Positions 30,371-38,048 of a stretch of DNA of 38,681 nucleotides are shown here, one piece after another (within the stretch, counting starts at the first letter, position 1; each line of letters opens with the position of its first letter). This stretch comes from Rhodoferax sp. UBA5149 (GTDB lineage: Bacteria > Pseudomonadota > Gammaproteobacteria > Burkholderiales > Burkholderiaceae_C): NCBI RefSeq assembly GCF_002413825.1, contig NZ_DHXT01000067.1:12255-50935 (forward strand), given 5' to 3'. The notes beneath the pieces were generated by a model. It made no database searches. It was not told where the DNA came from and saw nothing but the letters and a program-made list of their open reading frames with translations. The position numbers were made by a program, and so were the translations under genes.

Positions 30371-30913
30371 CTGCAGGTGGCCCAGCGCAATGGAGGCGAT
30401 CTGCAGCAGCACCAGCAGCACCAGCGGCGAAAGATCCACCCCGCCGATCAAGGGCACCAAGCGTCGGATCGGCGTCAAAGGCGGCGCACACAGGCGCTCG
30501 ATCACATCCGCTATGACCGAATGGGTCTGCACCCAGGACAGGACGGCGTAAACAATCACCAGGCCGGTCATGCCGGAGATGGCGAGCCGCAGCAGACCAA
30601 AGGCGGCCAGGATCGGCACGGCGTACAAGCCACCATCCGCTCCCGCCAGCAGCCACAGCAGGAAGAATTGCGTCAGTTCCAGCAAATAAGCGGCGACCAG
30701 ACTGGCCACATCCCAGCGCCCCAGCGCCGGCACCACGCGCCGCAAAGGCAACACCAGCCAGTCCGTCAAGGCAAAGACAAAACGCCCCAGCGGATTGCCC
30801 GAGCGAGCTGACATGGGAATGCGCTGGTGCTGCATGTACAGCCGCAGCAGACAGGCGCCGCCCAGGACACCGGCGACAACCTCAAGCAGCAGGGAAATGA
30901 TTTGGTAAAGCAT
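30347..30913 (-). CDS. YggT-family integral membrane protein
   Basis: The 188-residue product has two YggT repeats of paired helices, with hydrophobic segments at about 4-24, 48-60, 66-88, 95-123 and 157-180. The first has LLRLYMQHQRIPMSARSGNP and LGRFVFALTDWLVLPLRRVV. The second has AVLSWVQTHSVIADVIERLC and PPLTPIRRLVPLIGGVDLSP. The YggT family is linked in places to cell division, osmotic tolerance and ion handling, but its biochemical function is not settled. It converges with accD and is divergent from lysS; no promoter is obvious. Confidence 0.88.
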   Translation of the reverse strand: MLYQIISLLLEVVAGVLGGACLLRLYMQHQRIPMSARSGNPLGRFVFALTDWLVLPLRRVVPALGRWDVASLVAAYLLELTQFFLLWLLAGADGGLYAVPILAAFGLLRLAISGMTGLVIVYAVLSWVQTHSVIADVIERLCAPPLTPIRRLVPLIGGVDLSPLVLLVLLQIASIALGHLQGLALLAT

Positions 30914-31036
30914 AGGATTCAGATGTAAATCTCACTGGATCATAGCGACCGCACGCGGTCCACTTAAAATCTCATCTTTCGGCCAAAAATGGCCGCTCCC
31001 AGCCCTTCTTCGCTGTCCCTACAAATTGCGCCCCTC

Positions 31037-32590
31037 ATGTCTGACCACACCATCACTCAAGCTCCCCAGGACGAAAACCAGCTGATCGCCGAGCGGCGCG
31101 AAAAACTCAAGGCCATCCGCCAGAGCCAGGCCGAGGGCAAGGGCATTGCTTTTCCCAACGATTTCAAACCCAGCGACCACGCCGCCGACCTGTTTGCCGC
31201 CCACGCCGGCCAGACCCCGGAAGGATTGATCGAACAAGGCGCCGTTGCCAAAGTGGCCGGACGCATGATGCTCAAGCGGGTCATGGGCAAGGCCAGCTTT
31301 GCCACGCTGCAAGACAGCACTGGCCGCATCCAGATCTACATCAAGGGCGAAGACATCGGCGCCGACCTGTACGCCAGCTTCAAGCACTGGGATCTGGGCG
31401 ACATCGTGGCCGCCGAAGGCAAGGTCTTCAAGACCAAGACTGGCGAGCTCTCCATCCATGCCACCAGCGTGCGCCTGCTGACCAAGAGCCTGCGCCCCCT
31501 GCCCGACAAGTTTCATGGCATGGCCGACCAGGAGGTCAAGTACCGCCAGCGTTACGTGGACCTGATCACCGACGAGGCCACCCGCAAGCGCTTTGTGGCG
31601 CGCAGCAAGGCGGTCAGCGGTATCCGCGAATTCATGGTGGCGCACGACTTCCTGGAGGTCGAGACGCCGATGCTGCACCCGATTCCGGGGGGTGCCAACG
31701 CCAAGCCCTTCACCACGCACCACAATGCGCTGGACCAGCAGATGTTCCTGCGCATTGCGCCCGAGCTGTACCTGAAGCGCCTGATCGTTGGTGGTTTTGA
31801 CCGCGTGTTCGAGATCAACCGCAGCTTTCGCAACGAAGGCATTTCGGTGCGCCACAACCCCGAGTTCACCATGATGGAGTTCTACGCGGCCTACTGGGAC
31901 TACCAGGACCTGATGACCTTCACCGAGGCCCTGATCCGTGACGCCGCGCACAAGGCCGTCGGCTCGCTGCAGCTGAGCTACGGCGGCAGAGAGGTCGATC
32001 TGACCCAGCCATTTGAACGTCTGACAATTCATGAGGCCATCTGCAAGCACACCGAAGCCGGGCAAGCCCTGGAAGACGGCACCGGCTTGGCGGTAGACAA
32101 CGCCGCCTGGCTCATCAATGCCCTGCGCAAACTGGGCCTGACAGAGGGGAAAAACAAGCTCTCCACGCGCTCGCTGGCCAGCCTGCAGGTGATGTACTTT
32201 GAAGAAACCGTAGAAGAAAAACTCTGGCAGCCCACCTTCATCTGCGAGCACCCGGTGGAGATTTCGCCGCTGGCCCGTGCCAGCGATCACAAGCCGGGCG
32301 TGACCGAGCGCTTTGAGCTCTACATCACCGGCCGCGAATTCGGCAACGGTTTCAGCGAACTCAACGACGCCGAGGAACAGGCCGCCCGTTTTCACGCCCA
32401 AGTGGCCGCCAAAGACGAGGGCGACGACGAAGCCATGTACTACGACCACGACTTCATTCGCGCCCTGGAATACGGCATGCCCCCCACCGGCGGCTGCGGC
32501 GTCGGCCTCGACCGCCTCATGATGCTGCTGACCGACAGCAGCAGCATCCGCGATGTGATCCTGTTCCCGGCATTGCGTCGGGAGGCTTGA
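31037..32590 (+). CDS. lysS: Lysyl-tRNA synthetase, class II
   Basis: LysS charges tRNA-Lys. The 517-residue product has an N-terminal OB-fold anticodon-binding domain (about 60-180; KVAGRMMLKRVMGKASFATL). A class II catalytic core follows, with motif 1 EVETPMLHPIPGGANAKPF, motif 2 FEINRSFRNEGISVRHNPEF and motif 3 GCGVGLDRLMMLL. ATG 31037 gives the N-terminus MSDHTITQAPQDENQLIAER expected of relatives; an ATG 16 codons upstream is possible, and neither has a good Shine-Dalgarno. A 46-bp repeat follows 12 bases after the stop. Confidence 0.95.
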   Translation: MSDHTITQAPQDENQLIAERREKLKAIRQSQAEGKGIAFPNDFKPSDHAADLFAAHAGQTPEGLIEQGAVAKVAGRMMLKRVMGKASFATLQDSTGRIQIYIKGEDIGADLYASFKHWDLGDIVAAEGKVFKTKTGELSIHATSVRLLTKSLRPLPDKFHGMADQEVKYRQRYVDLITDEATRKRFVARSKAVSGIREFMVAHDFLEVETPMLHPIPGGANAKPFTTHHNALDQQMFLRIAPELYLKRLIVGGFDRVFEINRSFRNEGISVRHNPEFTMMEFYAAYWDYQDLMTFTEALIRDAAHKAVGSLQLSYGGREVDLTQPFERLTIHEAICKHTEAGQALEDGTGLAVDNAAWLINALRKLGLTEGKNKLSTRSLASLQVMYFEETVEEKLWQPTFICEHPVEISPLARASDHKPGVTERFELYITGREFGNGFSELNDAEEQAARFHAQVAAKDEGDDEAMYYDHDFIRALEYGMPPTGGCGVGLDRLMMLLTDSSSIRDVILFPALRREA

Positions 32591-32602
32591 GGAAAATAGG
32601 CT

Positions 32603-32648
32603 TCTAGCCCTCGTCGCCATTGCGTAGATAGCTATGACATTAATAGCA
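32603..32648 (-). repeat. 46-bp interspersed element, copy 5
   Basis: The minus-strand copy has TGCTATT and CATAGC as the left inverted repeat, ACGC at positions 24-27 and GAGGGCT at 37-43. It fills the lysS-metallopeptidase gap and runs 15 bases into the next gene, so that gene's ATG (32634) and first five codons are element sequence. Confidence 0.65.
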
Positions 32649-33164
32649 GTCAAGCCACTGAAGTACCTGCAAGGCTATGCCGCAGACACACTGGCGCAGG
32701 TCGAACAGCTCGTCGCCAGCAACCGTCTGGGCGAGTGGCTGCAGAAAAAATACCCCAGTGGCCACGGCGTGCGGACCGACAAGGCGCTGTTTGAGTACGT
32801 GCAGGCGCTCAAGCAAAGCTACCTGCGGGGTGCCGAGCCCTTGGCCAAGGTGGCTTTTGACAGCAAGCTGCATGTGGTGCAAAACGCCCTGGGCACGCAC
32901 ACCACCATCTCGCGGGTGCAAGGCAGCAAGCTCAAGTCAAAACGCGAAATTCGTATCGCGACCCTGTTCAAGGATGCGCCGCCCGAGTTTTTGAAAATGA
33001 TCACCGTGCACGAGCTGGCGCACCTGAAGGAGCGCGCTCACGACAAGGCCTTCTACCAGCTCTGCACTTACATGGAGCCGAACTACCACCAGCTGGAGTT
33101 CGAGGTGCGTGTGTATTTGACGCACCTGGAGGTGTCGGGCACGCGCTTGTGGGGGCAGTCTTAG
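32634..33164 (+). CDS. YgjP-like (DUF45/M48-type) zinc metallopeptidase-like protein
   Basis: The product is a probable zinc-dependent hydrolase of 176 residues. It shows the metal site HELAHLKERAH (His126, Glu127, His130, with His136 as a likely third ligand), followed by AFYQLCTYMEPNYHQLEFEV. The typical YgjP/DUF45 layout has HExxH followed by H-x(3)-F and a conserved tail. No signal peptide or membrane helix is seen, so it is probably cytoplasmic. Its first codons come from a 46-bp repeat, so the true ancestral start is uncertain. Its stop overlaps the stop of the converging chemoreceptor gene in TTAG (33161-33164). Confidence 0.8.
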   Translation: MTLIAVKPLKYLQGYAADTLAQVEQLVASNRLGEWLQKKYPSGHGVRTDKALFEYVQALKQSYLRGAEPLAKVAFDSKLHVVQNALGTHTTISRVQGSKLKSKREIRIATLFKDAPPEFLKMITVHELAHLKERAHDKAFYQLCTYMEPNYHQLEFEVRVYLTHLEVSGTRLWGQS

Positions 33165-34894
33165 AAGCTTTCCCAACTGTCCCCGTCCGCTTTGGCGGTC
33201 TGAACTGGCGCCGTCAGCGCCAGCTTCTTGGCACTGCCGATGGTCGGCTTGGCGTGCGGCGCGTTGCCGAGTTTTCTGGGGGCTTGGGCCGTCTTGGCAG
33301 GCGTGTGCTGGCGCTGCACCGGCATACTGTGCGCGGCAAAGCTCCCTTGACCCTGCGCGAGCTTGAACACCGCCACCGCCTGCACCAGTTGCTGGGCCTG
33401 GGTCTTGAGGCTGTCAGCGGCGGCAGCACTTTCCTCCACCAGTGCCGCATTCTGCTGCGTGGCCTGGTCCATCTGGGTGATGGCTTCGCCCACCTGCGCC
33501 ACCCCTTGGGCTTGCTCATTGCTGGCCGCGCTGATCTCGCCCATGATGTCGGTGACGCGACGGATGCTGCTCACCACCTCGGTCATGGTGGTGCCGGCCT
33601 GATCCACCAGCGCCGTGCCCTGTTCGACCCGTTCCACGCTGTCGTTGATCAGGGTCTTGATCTCCTTGGCCGCATCGGCTGAACGCCCGGCCAGACTGCG
33701 CACCTCGGAGGCCACCACCGCAAAGCCGCGGCCCTGCTCGCCGGCACGAGCCGCTTCCACCGCGGCATTGAGCGCCAGGATGTTGGTCTGGAAGGCAATG
33801 CCGTCGATCACGCTGATGATGTCGGAGATCTTCCGGGAAGAGTCGTTGATGCCTTTCATGGTGCCTACGACCCGGGCCACGACGTCGCCGCCTTTGACAG
33901 CCACGGTGGAGGCATTTAGCGCGAGCTGATTGGCCTGGCGCGCGTTGTCGGCGTTCTGGCGCACGGTGGAGCTGAGCTCTTCCATCGAGGCGGCGGTTTC
34001 TTCCAGCGCGCTGGCCTGCTCTTCAGTACGGCCGGACAAATCGCTGTTGCCCTGCGCGATTTGCATGGAGGCGGTGGCCACGCTCTCGGAGCCCTGGCGC
34101 ACGGTGCTCACCACCTGGCCCAGGTTGTCCTGCATGGCCGAGAGGGCTTGCAGGAGCAAGGCCACTTCGTCCTTGCCTTTTACCAAGATGCGATGACTCA
34201 GGTCGCCTTCGGCCACAGCATTGGCCGCGTCCATCGCCTGGCTCAGCGAGCGCGAGATGCCGCGCACCAGGGCCAGGCCGAACAGAAAGGCAAACAGCAC
34301 GCCGGTCACGATGGCGGCGATGGCGGCGATGCGGATCATGGCGTAACGGGCCACGGCAGCGTCATATTCTTTCTTGGCTTCGTCAATTTGCAGTTTCATC
34401 AGGGCGGCCATACCGTCTCGTACCGGAGCCCACAGCGGGCGAATTTTTCCAAATACGAGACTCTTGGCTCCCTCCAAATCGTTGGCGCGCAAAGCGACGA
34501 CTGCGGGCTGAATACCGTCCTGGACCAATTTGGCGCGATCCTCGGCGAACTTCTTGGCGATCTTCGCTTCCTCGGTCGTCAGCGTGGTGGCCATGTAGGC
34601 GGCCCAGACCGTGCTGATCTCTGCGATGTTGGTATCGACCTCGGCGGTGTTTTTGGTGATTTCCTCGGGGATCGGATTGGCCAGCGAGTTGGCAATCGCC
34701 AGCCGGTTGCGCAGCAGGTTTTCCTGCACGTTGGCGATCTGCCCCATGGGCACAGTACGGTCTTCGTACACCGAATGCAGGGCCTCGTTGGCTGTGCTGA
34801 TGCCAAACAGGCCCAGGCTGCCGATGGCAATAAGCAATGCGGACAAAATGCCGATCAACATGACCAGGCGGGTGGATATTTTCAGGTTATTCAT
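33161..34894 (-). CDS. Methyl-accepting chemotaxis protein (4-helix-bundle sensor)
   Basis: This transmembrane chemoreceptor has 577 residues. TM1 lies at about 10-32, a periplasmic four-helix-bundle domain at about 33-188 (EDRTVPMGQIANVQENLLRN), and TM2 at about 189-212. HAMP follows at about 213-265 (AVAEGDLSHRI), then the cytoplasmic signalling hairpin with tip FQTNILALNAAVEAARAGEQ and GRGFAVVASEVRSLAGRSA. The C-terminus DSWESF fits the CheR/CheB-docking pentapeptide pattern xWxxF. ATG 34894 has AGGA 8 bases upstream. A (CAGAA)6 tract lies just before that site. It is the last gene of the MCP-cheA-cheW cluster. The ligand is unknown. Confidence 0.94.
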   Translation of the reverse strand: MNNLKISTRLVMLIGILSALLIAIGSLGLFGISTANEALHSVYEDRTVPMGQIANVQENLLRNRLAIANSLANPIPEEITKNTAEVDTNIAEISTVWAAYMATTLTTEEAKIAKKFAEDRAKLVQDGIQPAVVALRANDLEGAKSLVFGKIRPLWAPVRDGMAALMKLQIDEAKKEYDAAVARYAMIRIAAIAAIVTGVLFAFLFGLALVRGISRSLSQAMDAANAVAEGDLSHRILVKGKDEVALLLQALSAMQDNLGQVVSTVRQGSESVATASMQIAQGNSDLSGRTEEQASALEETAASMEELSSTVRQNADNARQANQLALNASTVAVKGGDVVARVVGTMKGINDSSRKISDIISVIDGIAFQTNILALNAAVEAARAGEQGRGFAVVASEVRSLAGRSADAAKEIKTLINDSVERVEQGTALVDQAGTTMTEVVSSIRRVTDIMGEISAASNEQAQGVAQVGEAITQMDQATQQNAALVEESAAAADSLKTQAQQLVQAVAVFKLAQGQGSFAAHSMPVQRQHTPAKTAQAPRKLGNAPHAKPTIGSAKKLALTAPVQTAKADGDSWESF

Positions 34895-34910
34895 GGGGCA
34901 TTTCCTTCTA

Positions 34911-34940
34911 TTCTGTTCTGTTCTGTTCTGTTCTGTTCTG
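34911..34940 (-). repeat. (CAGAA)6 microsatellite in the chemoreceptor leader
   Basis: Six perfect copies of a 5-bp unit (TTCTG on the plus strand) lie in the 64-base gap between cheW and the chemoreceptor gene. The tract ends five bases before the Shine-Dalgarno AAGGA. Such tracts change length by slippage. The unit has no stop codon in any frame. Confidence 0.95.
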
Positions 34941-34958
34941 GGTGGGTTGGAACTGCTT

Positions 34959-35471
34959 TTACTGAACCGTTTCGGCCATCAGCCCCATGTCGGCGCTGGA
35001 CATGAGTTTTTCGATGTCCATCAGGATCAGCATGCGCTCCTCGTCACCGTTCTTGATGGTGCCAAGGCCCGTGACGTGTTCGGTGCTCAGGGCGCCGCTG
35101 AACTCGGGCGCCGGTTTGATGTCCTGACCCTTGAACTCGATCACGTCGGACACCGAGTCCACCACCACGCCGATGACGCGCTGGCCGATGTTGAGCACGA
35201 TGGTGACGGTTATGTCGTCGTACTTGACTTCGCTCAGACCGAACTTGATGCGCAGGTCGATGATGGGCACGATCACGCCGCGCAGGTTGACTACCCCCTT
35301 GATGAAGGATGGCGTGTTGGCCATGCGCGTGGGCTTGTCATAACCCCGGATTTCCTGCACGCGCAGGATGTCGATGCCGTACTCCTCGCTGCCGAGGCGA
35401 AAGCTCAGGTATTCAGCGGCGTGGGCCGCCTGGGGGGCAGTACGGGATGCGGTTGGGGTGCTCGTGTTCAT
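34959..35471 (-). CDS. cheW: Chemotaxis coupling protein CheW
   Basis: CheW links chemoreceptors to the kinase CheA in the polar array. The 170-residue single-domain product has EYLSFRLGSEEYGIDILRVQ followed by EIRGYDKPTRMANTPSFIKG. VVNLRGVIVPIIDLRIKFGL, which holds the conserved VNLRG turn, and VVDSVSDVIEF come next. The first 18 residues are a Thr/Ala-rich extension. ATG 35471 has only a weak GGA upstream. It lies between a PAS-gene remnant following cheA and a chemoreceptor gene, so it is probably cotranscribed with both. Confidence 0.95.
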   Translation of the reverse strand: MNTSTPTASRTAPQAAHAAEYLSFRLGSEEYGIDILRVQEIRGYDKPTRMANTPSFIKGVVNLRGVIVPIIDLRIKFGLSEVKYDDITVTIVLNIGQRVIGVVVDSVSDVIEFKGQDIKPAPEFSGALSTEHVTGLGTIKNGDEERMLILMDIEKLMSSADMGLMAETVQ

Positions 35472-35547
35472 GGTGTCGGGTCCGCTGAGGGTTGAGGTAG
35501 AAGTGAAATTTGAAAACCGGAACGGGTCGGCAGAGGCTCAGGCGCGC

Positions 35548-35716
35548 CTAAGCCGGATAGCCGAGCAGCTCCTCGCGCGTAAAGCCGCTGACTTCGATGC
35601 AACTGGCGTTGCAGTGCGTGATGCGGCCTTTCAGGTCGGTGGTCGAGACCAGCCATAAGACTGCAATCCCGTTGAGTCTTCGCGCTGCTAATTCTTACAT
35701 TCCGGGAAACGTCCAT
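35548..35716 (-). pseudogene. Remnant of a PAS-domain (Aer-like) receptor gene
   Basis: In the minus-strand frame ending at TAG 35548-35550, the sequence reads VSTTDLKGRITHCNASC followed by IEVSGFTREELLGYPA-stop. This is the start of an Aer-type PAS domain, which normally continues past the point where this one stops. The same frame is closed upstream by TAA at 35695-35697. A start ATG at 35716, nine bases after cheA, opens a different frame with KTQRDCS, resembling the TQRE-type beginning of Aer proteins. So one frameshift and a premature stop are needed to explain it. The rest of the gene (membrane and signalling parts) is missing before cheW. Confidence 0.6.
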
Positions 35717-35725
35717 ATAAGCAAC

Positions 35726-37870
35726 TCAATGGCGCGAACGTCGCACTAATGCACTGGTATCGAGAATCAGGGCCACCTTGCCATTGCCCAGAATCGTGGC
35801 GCCAGAGACATTCGGTACCTTGCGGTAATTGGTCTCCAGATTCTTCACGACTACCTGCTGCTGACCGAGCAATTCGTCCACCAGCATGGCCACGCGGCTG
35901 CCATCCGCTTCGACCACCACCATGATGTCGCTGGTTTTTTCCAGGTCGAAGCGGGGCACCTCAAACAGCTTCTCGAGATGGATGACCGGCATGTACTCTT
36001 CGCGAACCTTGACCAGCTGGGAATTCTGACCCACGGTATTGACATCGCCAGCCTTGACCTGGAAGGATTCGACCACCGAGGACAAAGGCAGGATGTAGAC
36101 CTCGTTACCAACACCCACCGACATGCCATCCATGATGGCCAGCGTCAGCGGCAGACGGATGGAGACCCGCATGCCGTGGTCTTCGGCCGAATCGATTTCC
36201 ACCGTGCCGCCCAGGTCGGTGATGTTGCGTTTGACCACATCCATGCCGACACCGCGGCCAGAAATATCCGTGACGACGTCGGCGGTCGAGAAACCAGGTG
36301 CAAAGATGAGCTGCCAGACTTCACTGTCAGGTATGTGATCCGAAACGTTCAGGCCACGCTCCCGGGCTTTCTTCAGGATCTTCTCCCTGGGCAGGCCTCG
36401 GCCATCATCACGCACCTCAATGACGATGGAGCCTCCCTGATGAGCCGCCGACAGGGTGATGGTACCCATCTCAGGCTTACCCTTCTGGGCACGTTCCTCA
36501 GGTGTCTCGATGCCGTGGTCGCAGCTGTTGCGCACCAAGTGGGTAAGGGGGTCGGTGATTTTTTCGACCAGAGCCTTGTCCAGCTCCGTGGCCTCACCCT
36601 GCGTCACAAAATCCACCTTCTTGCCCAGCTTTCCGGCCAGATCACGCAACATGCGCGGGAACCGGTTGAAGACAAACGACATCGGGATCATCCGGATCGA
36701 CATCACGGATTCCTGCAGGTCGCGGGTGTTTCGATCCAGATCAGCAAGACCCGCCAAAAGCTGTTGGTTGAGCGCCGGATCGAGGGCTTGGCTGTTTTGA
36801 GCCAGCATCGCCTGCGTGATGACCAGTTCACCGACCAGATTGATCAGCTGGTCCACCTTGTTGATGGCCACGCGGATGGTGGCGGCCTCCGGTGAAGCCG
36901 CCGCATCAGGCTTGGCAACGGATTGCTGCTCGCCCGGTGAAGCAGCGGCCGGCGCACCGGGCGCTCCATCAAAGAACCCATAACCGGGGGCGGGTGCAAT
37001 CGGCGTGCCGGGCGGGGGGTCATCGTCGTAACTGTTGCCGCTGCGGGCGGCTACTGGCTCAGCCGAAAGATTGGAATCCGTCAGATCAAGAATCGTCACT
37101 TTGTCGCGCGGGAGATGAAAGACAAACAGGTCCAGCAAATCCTCATCGGTGGACGTGGTCATCACCTTGAAAAACCGGGTGTCCGCGCGGTCGCTTGGAA
37201 GATCGGAAATCTCACCGAGTCCGGCAATGTCGCGAAACAGCTCTTTCACGTCTTCGGCTTGCTCGGGATGGTTCAATGGTCCCATTTTGATTTCGAGATG
37301 CCTTTGACCATTCGGCATAGGACTGGCGCTTATAACAGGGATTGGGGCAGCGGCGGCCATAGCGGGCGTCGAGGCGTGTGCAACCGGGGCTGGTGCGGCA
37401 GGTAACGGGGCGGGTTGCGCCAACTGAGGGGCGACCTCAGGAGTTGCCCCAGATGCCAGCACGCTGATGCGGCGAACAAGATCCGCAGTGTCAAGGGCCT
37501 CGCCCTCGCCACCAGCCTGGTGCCGCGCCAACAGGCTGCGCGAGGCATCGGCCGACTCAAGCAGCACATCGACCATGATGGCGTTGGGCTGGATTTCATG
37601 GCGACGCAAGCGATCCAGCAAAGATTCCATCTGGTGCGTGAGTTTAGTCACATCATCGAAAGCAAAAGTAGCGGCACCACCTTTGACCGAATGGGCGCAC
37701 CTGAAAATCCCATTGAGCTCTTCATCATCGGCGGTCTCGATGTTCAGGTTGAGCAGGAGCTGCTCCATCGAGTCCAGGTTCTCCCCGGCTTCCTCAAAGA
37801 AAATTTGATAGAACTGGGTCAGATCGAACGAATCATCGGAACCGCTGCTTTGTTGTTGTGCGAGTGACAT
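35726..37870 (-). CDS. cheA: Chemotaxis histidine kinase CheA
   Basis: CheA autophosphorylates in response to receptors and donates phosphate to CheY and CheB. The 714-residue product has an HPt (P1) domain with phospho-acceptor His60 in FRCAHSVKGGAATF. An Ala/Pro linker and a P2-like region come next, then P3 dimerisation near 335-400 (INKVDQLINLVGELVITQAM). The P4 ATPase domain holds LVRNSCDHGIETPEERA, VRDDGRGLPREKI and DISGRGVGMDVVKRN. A P5 CheW-like domain starts near 575. ATG 37870 has GAAGGG seven bases upstream; an 18-codon longer reading is rejected. It lies 178 bases after an MCP gene and before a PAS remnant and cheW. Confidence 0.96.
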   Translation of the reverse strand: MSLAQQQSSGSDDSFDLTQFYQIFFEEAGENLDSMEQLLLNLNIETADDEELNGIFRCAHSVKGGAATFAFDDVTKLTHQMESLLDRLRRHEIQPNAIMVDVLLESADASRSLLARHQAGGEGEALDTADLVRRISVLASGATPEVAPQLAQPAPLPAAPAPVAHASTPAMAAAAPIPVISASPMPNGQRHLEIKMGPLNHPEQAEDVKELFRDIAGLGEISDLPSDRADTRFFKVMTTSTDEDLLDLFVFHLPRDKVTILDLTDSNLSAEPVAARSGNSYDDDPPPGTPIAPAPGYGFFDGAPGAPAAASPGEQQSVAKPDAAASPEAATIRVAINKVDQLINLVGELVITQAMLAQNSQALDPALNQQLLAGLADLDRNTRDLQESVMSIRMIPMSFVFNRFPRMLRDLAGKLGKKVDFVTQGEATELDKALVEKITDPLTHLVRNSCDHGIETPEERAQKGKPEMGTITLSAAHQGGSIVIEVRDDGRGLPREKILKKARERGLNVSDHIPDSEVWQLIFAPGFSTADVVTDISGRGVGMDVVKRNITDLGGTVEIDSAEDHGMRVSIRLPLTLAIMDGMSVGVGNEVYILPLSSVVESFQVKAGDVNTVGQNSQLVKVREEYMPVIHLEKLFEVPRFDLEKTSDIMVVVEADGSRVAMLVDELLGQQQVVVKNLETNYRKVPNVSGATILGNGKVALILDTSALVRRSRH

Positions 37871-38048
37871 GATTTGCCCTTCAATATTTGCAATGTGATC
37901 AGAATGCTGTCTCATGGGTAGCAACTGTTTGGGGGGTGCTTCAAACGTGAGGGAGTGAAGCAGCGTGGGGCTCGATGCACTTTTGGATCGGTGTTTTGGA
38001 ACCTGTGGCGTGCCCCGTTTGAGCCGAGCTGCTTAATGCGGTCATGGC

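Noticed and set aside
31019..32653. A 544-codon minus-strand frame opposite lysS
   Set aside because: It mirrors lysS over its whole length and has no recognisable domain; lysS itself is unambiguous.
35655..35690. AAGACT/AGTCTT hairpin next to ATTAGCAGC in the PAS remnant as a sixth element copy
   Set aside because: It does not align with the other copies without gaps, and the GGGCT part is not at the conserved distance.
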